Shown here: positions 29,661-32,890 of the stretch, one piece after another
Position numbering within the stretch: the first letter of the stretch is position 1
How the letters are laid out: each line of letters starts with the position of its first letter
DNA from: Candidatus Bathyarchaeota archaeon
Lineage (GTDB): Archaea > Thermoproteota > Bathyarchaeia > Bathyarchaeales > SOJC01
Assembly (NCBI GenBank): GCA_026014805.1
Contig: JAOZHR010000018.1
Span: 1 to 32,890 of the forward strand
DNA length: 32,890 nt
Direction of reading: 5' to 3'
Notes under the pieces: generated by a model
Databases searched by the model: none
The model's input: only the letters and a program-made list of their open reading frames with translations
Told to the model about the DNA's origin: nothing
Position numbers and translations under genes: made by a program

Positions 29661-30662
29661 ATGGAAGATCTAATAATAAAGGCTGAAAATCTGAAAAAGT
29701 GGTTTCCCATTAAGGTGGGGTTCTTTCGAACAGTTTTTTCGAAGGAGGAACTGGCTGTACGTGCTGTGGATGACGTTTCATTTGACATAAGAAAGAGTGA
29801 AATTTTCGGCTTGGCTGGAGAAAGCGGTAGCGGAAAGACCACTACGGGGAGACTTTTACTGAGACTAATTGAACCTACTGGTGGAAAAATCTACTTTAAA
29901 GGTAAAGACATTACGTCAATTCCAGAATCCGAGATGAAATCGTTTCGACGGAAAATGCAGATAATCTTTCAAGACCCTTATGAGTCGTTAAACCCTAGAA
30001 TGACTACAAGAGACATAGTTGCTGAGCCTTTGAGATTATTGCAGGAAACAATCACCCCGGATCAGGTAGATAGAAGAGTAAATCAAGTGCTGGAGGATGT
30101 TGAATTGACCCCTCCCCAGAAGTTTGTCCTAAGATATCCTCATGAACTCAGTGGGGGACAAAGGCAAAGAGTCGCCGTTGCAAGGGCTTTCGCTATAACC
30201 CCTGAGTTTATAGTTGCAGATGAGCCTGTGTCCATGCTTGATGTCTCTATTAGAGCTGAAATCCTGCGCCTTATGATTTCCATGGTGGAGAAATATGCTT
30301 CCTCGTTCCTCTACATAACCCATGACTTAGCCCTTTCACGTCATATGTGTGACCGTCTTGGCATAATGTACTTGGGTAAAATCATGGAGATGAGTGAGAC
30401 GGAAAAGGTTGTTTTTGAGCCTCTTCATCCTTATACAAAGGCGTTGATTGAGGCTGTACCAGTTCCTGATCCTACGGCTAAACGTGTTGAAACGGTTATC
30501 AAGGGAGAGATTCCGAGTCCCATTAATCCGCCTTCTGGCTGCAGATTCCATACTCGTTGTCCTGCCTACATAGGAGATATATGCCGTACGAAAGAACCGC
30601 AGTTGATCAATGTTGGTAAGAACCACTACGTTGCTTGTCACCTTTACAGTTCAGAAAAATAA
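29661..30662 (+). CDS. dppF: Peptide-type ABC transporter ATPase (DppF/OppF family)
   Basis: 333 residues from the ATG at 29661, because GAGG stands 8 nt before it; the ATG at 29652 overlaps that site. Walker A is GESGSGKTT, the signature is LSGGQRQRVAVAR, Walker B is FIVADEPVSMLDVS and the H-loop is LYITHDLA. The C-terminus again has CRFHTRCPAYIGDIC and a Cys near the end. It starts 15 bp after dppD, so the two are co-transcribed. It should pair with DppD under the DppBC channel. Confidence 0.94.
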   Translation: MEDLIIKAENLKKWFPIKVGFFRTVFSKEELAVRAVDDVSFDIRKSEIFGLAGESGSGKTTTGRLLLRLIEPTGGKIYFKGKDITSIPESEMKSFRRKMQIIFQDPYESLNPRMTTRDIVAEPLRLLQETITPDQVDRRVNQVLEDVELTPPQKFVLRYPHELSGGQRQRVAVARAFAITPEFIVADEPVSMLDVSIRAEILRLMISMVEKYASSFLYITHDLALSRHMCDRLGIMYLGKIMEMSETEKVVFEPLHPYTKALIEAVPVPDPTAKRVETVIKGEIPSPINPPSGCRFHTRCPAYIGDICRTKEPQLINVGKNHYVACHLYSSEK

Positions 30663-30715
30663 CACTTTCTTCTTTCTATGTTGCTTGTAGTTGAGGCTTA
30701 AGCATGTGCGTTAGA

Positions 30716-31384
30716 TCATTTTTGTCTATCTTTTCTTCGTGACTTGTATGATTGTTTGGTACTCGCCGCCCAGATAGATAGGAAAGCGCCTCCGACGATC
30801 AATGCTACTCCAACTGGCAGAAGGTTGCCAAAAGAGTATTCCTTTTTCAAAACTATTCTCCATAAGTCAAGGTGTGGCAAGTGTGCGTCAGGAGGGTAAT
30901 AATACCTTGCCATTGCGATACCATAGCTGTACACGTATGCTGTGTAATTGCCGTCGTGTTGTGTCTCTCCGCCTAGATTCTCTGGAGAATCATTGGAGGT
31001 TCCCAGTTTAGATTTATCGACAATTAGGCCTTCGCTTTCTGATTCAAGAGTAATATTGAGTTCTGGTCTTTTTGTGACTAAGTTTACCCGAAAATCAGCT
31101 TTCAGAGTGGTATTACCACCTGTTGGATCGGTGATGTTTATCCAAATTCTAGCGATAGCCGGAACGCCATTCGGGATGTCTATCAGTTTAGGTCCTGCAA
31201 ATGCTACAAATATTTTTTCACCCCTGTCAAATTGCTTCGAGATTTTCCATTGTCCGTAACGTAGATCCTTAACTATTTCCACTAGCTGGTTCTCAGGAGT
31301 TTCAATGGCATGATTAGCCAATGAAAAGATTATGATTCCTGCGAACAGAATGATGAACCCAACACTGAGTGGAATTTTTCTCAA
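30716..31384 (-). CDS. Membrane protein with an extracellular beta-rich domain
   Basis: 222 residues. An N-terminal hydrophobic segment (SVGFIILFAGIIIFSLANHA) and a C-terminal one (LPVGVALIVGGAFLSIWAAS) enclose about 155 residues of polar, likely extracellular sequence. That part contains several N-glycosylation-type sites (NITD, NTT, NIT, NYT) and strands such as RIWINITDPTGGNTTL and KADFRVNLVTKR. The tail KSRRKDRQK is basic, so both ends appear cytosolic. No named family is recognised. It sits between the transporter and cohesin genes but faces the other way. Confidence 0.6.
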   Translation of the reverse strand: MRKIPLSVGFIILFAGIIIFSLANHAIETPENQLVEIVKDLRYGQWKISKQFDRGEKIFVAFAGPKLIDIPNGVPAIARIWINITDPTGGNTTLKADFRVNLVTKRPELNITLESESEGLIVDKSKLGTSNDSPENLGGETQHDGNYTAYVYSYGIAMARYYYPPDAHLPHLDLWRIVLKKEYSFGNLLPVGVALIVGGAFLSIWAASTKQSYKSRRKDRQK

Positions 31385-31487
31385 TTTATCACCTTAGTGT
31401 TTGTTTAGGTAATCGAAGACGCTTTTGATATTAAGTCTTTCTGATTGATGGTGTGGTTTTTTTGTTTAGTATGCTTGTTTGGTGATT

Positions 31488-31532
31488 AGCATGTGTGCTT
31501 GTGCTGGGTGTCGGTAAGCATGTACTGCTGGG
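31488..31532. repeat. Two-part direct repeat upstream of the cohesin gene
   Basis: AGCATGT then TGCTGGG occur twice: 31488-31494 with 31502-31508, and 31517-31523 with 31526-31532. The spacing inside the units differs (7 and 2 nt). AGCATGT also occurs near 30701. It lies about 35-75 bp upstream of the cohesin promoter and could be an activator site, or a chance feature of G/T-rich sequence. Confidence 0.25.
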
Positions 31533-31564
31533 GTTTTCTAGACAAATTAGATAATAGAGAAATC

Positions 31565-31584
31565 TTCCAGAAACCTTTAATTAT
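31565..31584 (+). promoter_or_regulatory. Promoter of the distal cohesin gene, shared with the SBP gene
   Basis: TTCCAGAAACCTTT (31565-31578) followed by AATTAT is BRE plus TATA. The 14-mer is identical to that at 22950-22963. The leader of about 30 nt after the start also has ATTGCTGAA and AAAGGAG, the ribosome site 10 nt before the ATG at 31633. Confidence 0.6.
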
Positions 31585-31632
31585 AGAAGTGGTAGTTGTA
31601 ATAATTGCTGAAGAGAAAGGAGAAAAAAATAG

Positions 31633-32890
31633 ATGAAACTAAAGATGGAGAAAGCTATTAGCATATTGCTTACATCGACACTTTTGCTCAGCTTATTCAT
31701 GGCACTAACACCCTCAGTATTTGCACAGACGACCATTGTCAGGTTCTTTCCTCAACCCTCACCACAAGCCGAACTCACGAGTAACGGTCAAACGTTCACC
31801 GTTGCTTGCGTAGTCGAAGACGTTACAAACCTTTACGGTTTGGACATTCAAATAGCATGGAACACGACTTACCTTGAATACGTAAGTCACGAAAAAACTG
31901 GAACTGTCGAAGATTATCCAAATCCTATTCCGCCAAGCCCCTACGCAGGAATCATCCACGCGGCAGCGTTCTGGCTTAAAGACGACGTTAACGAAACAGC
32001 GGGAACGTACTGGTTGGCCGGCAGCTCTCTGGCTCCAGCACCATCCTTCAACGGTAGCGGAACAGCCTTCGTAATGACTTTCAGGGCAATTAACCTGCCC
32101 TTCGGCGACCCCCTACAGTTCTTCTACACGTACCTGAACTTCGTGGCAATTGACCTTGCTGCAGGCGGTGGTGGTTCACTCGGATTCAATAGCGAGGACG
32201 GTGTGATTAAACACTGGTATCTTGAAAGAGTTATTCCTCCGTGGCCTCTGCTGAAGATAGACCCAGTATCCTATGAAGCCTCAGCCCTTGGTGAAGTATT
32301 CGATTACGATGTATGGCTGCTGGGAGCAGGCGACACCGACTTGGATCCCTACTGGGACGTCGGCGGAATCGACGTATACATGAACTTCAACTCGACCTTG
32401 ATAAAGGCGATAGACATAACTATCGACCCTGACGGAAACTTCACAGACTTCTGGCCTCACGGAGGCATCTTTGTAACTGCAAACGACACTGACAATGTGG
32501 CAGGAACAGCACACGTGGCATTCATAGGATACGGTGAACCTCACACTGCTCCATATGGGCAGATAAAAATGTTCAGCGTTACATTCAACGTAACCTACGA
32601 GTCAACAGAATATCCTCCACCAAGTGCACCCGTCACATTGAAGAACCCAACAACCTACACAGGCGCGTTCACATTTGACTCAATCGGTGGACTAATCAAT
32701 ATTGCCGACCCAGTGGGCACTACTTATTATGAACTGGTTCCAGACTTCTTAGCTGGACCTTTCGAGATGCTCAGTTGGGAGGACAACGGCGACGGCGTGC
32801 TTAGCCCAAGCGACCAATTCATACTGAACGACACAACCACTGGCTTCTACTTTGACTACCACCTAACCGCTATAAGTGGCACACTGAACC
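31633..32890 (+). CDS. Secreted protein with two cohesin-like domains, C-terminus beyond window
   Basis: I translated this from the ATG at 31633 (AAAGGAG 10 nt upstream): 419 codons run open to the edge. A signal peptide (about 1-31, ending PSVFA, then QTT) is followed by a first cohesin-like domain at about 38-195 (LTSNGQTFTVACVVEDVTNL, YGLDIQIAWNTTYLEYVS). A second lies at about 205-365 (IDPVSYEASALGEVFDYDVW, VGGIDVYMNFNSTLIKAIDI). Near residue 385 an EF-like loop DNGDGVLSPSDQF appears. The first domain matches the membrane-anchored cohesin protein at 10588 in the YG-----W----L-YVS block. It shares its promoter with the dockerin SBP, so the two may be made together. The C-terminal anchor, if any, is not seen. 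Confidence 0.75.
   Translation, partial: MKLKMEKAISILLTSTLLLSLFMALTPSVFAQTTIVRFFPQPSPQAELTSNGQTFTVACVVEDVTNLYGLDIQIAWNTTYLEYVSHEKTGTVEDYPNPIPPSPYAGIIHAAAFWLKDDVNETAGTYWLAGSSLAPAPSFNGSGTAFVMTFRAINLPFGDPLQFFYTYLNFVAIDLAAGGGGSLGFNSEDGVIKHWYLERVIPPWPLLKIDPVSYEASALGEVFDYDVWLLGAGDTDLDPYWDVGGIDVYMNFNSTLIKAIDITIDPDGNFTDFWPHGGIFVTANDTDNVAGTAHVAFIGYGEPHTAPYGQIKMFSVTFNVTYESTEYPPPSAPVTLKNPTTYTGAFTFDSIGGLINIADPVGTTYYELVPDFLAGPFEMLSWEDNGDGVLSPSDQFILNDTTTGFYFDYHLTAISGTLN

Noticed and set aside
1-32890. CRISPR arrays, insertion sequences, rRNA genes, replication origin
   Set aside because: No regularly spaced repeats, transposase frames with terminal repeats, rRNA-like segments or origin-type repeat clusters were seen on either strand.

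Overview
The window is archaeal chromosome. Direct signs are a TFIIB-type initiation factor, two tRNA genes with short bulge-helix-bulge-type introns, BRE/TATA promoters that often sit about 25 bp from a start codon (leaderless genes), GGTGA/GGAGG ribosome sites, a Dpo4-like Y-family polymerase, branched-chain polyamine synthase and a tungsten aldehyde:ferredoxin oxidoreductase. The mix of dockerin-tagged solute-binding proteins, cohesin-like surface proteins and archaeal families of unknown function suggests the Bathyarchaeia/TACK area. That placement is inference; no rRNA is present to fix it.

Layout. 1-2943: 3' part of an endonuclease III gene and a solute-binding protein (SBP) with a C-terminal dockerin-like tail, both on the minus strand. 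3035-4406: parvulin, a PAC4-like putative proteasome chaperone, a UbiD-like remnant and a CBS-pair protein. 4435-7123: a DUF6125-like protein, a candidate structured RNA, a PIN-like DUF5615 protein, a Dpo4-like polymerase and a small protein. 7240-10446: a secreted transglutaminase-like protein, a small Cys protein, a CoA-type Nudix hydrolase, an Nfu scaffold and a coiled-coil membrane protein. 10526-12003: a membrane-anchored cohesin/PKD protein behind a 21-codon mini-ORF. 12121-14982: three tRNAs (Asn with intron, CAT with intron, Gln), a winged-helix regulator, a second Nudix protein, a 53-residue Cys-rich protein, and a cyclophilin whose membrane-anchor coding is broken. 15209-16277: TFB behind two tandem upstream ORFs. 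17072-19059: a polyamine operon, BpsA fused to a GNAT acetyltransferase and then SpeD. 19099-19720: a QueT-family transporter with a leader that can fold into a pseudoknot. 19747-22755: AOR with two ferredoxin-like subunits. 22950-30662: a full peptide-type ABC transporter (dockerin-tagged SBP, two permeases, two ATPases). 31565-32890: the start of a secreted protein with two cohesin-like domains.

The most coherent unusual system is a possible cohesin-dockerin surface assembly built around peptide uptake. Two paralogous SBPs end in duplicated dockerin-like repeats, two other secreted proteins carry cohesin-like domains (one clearly membrane anchored), and one permease carries a large extracellular insertion. 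The transporter SBP and the distal cohesin gene share a 14-base promoter block and similar leaders; the other SBP has a related promoter. Other points worth attention are a candidate translational riboswitch before queT, a SpeD with Thr at the self-cleavage Ser position, the BpsA-GNAT fusion, a ferredoxin subunit lacking one cluster cysteine, and a tRNA-Asn intron at a non-canonical site.
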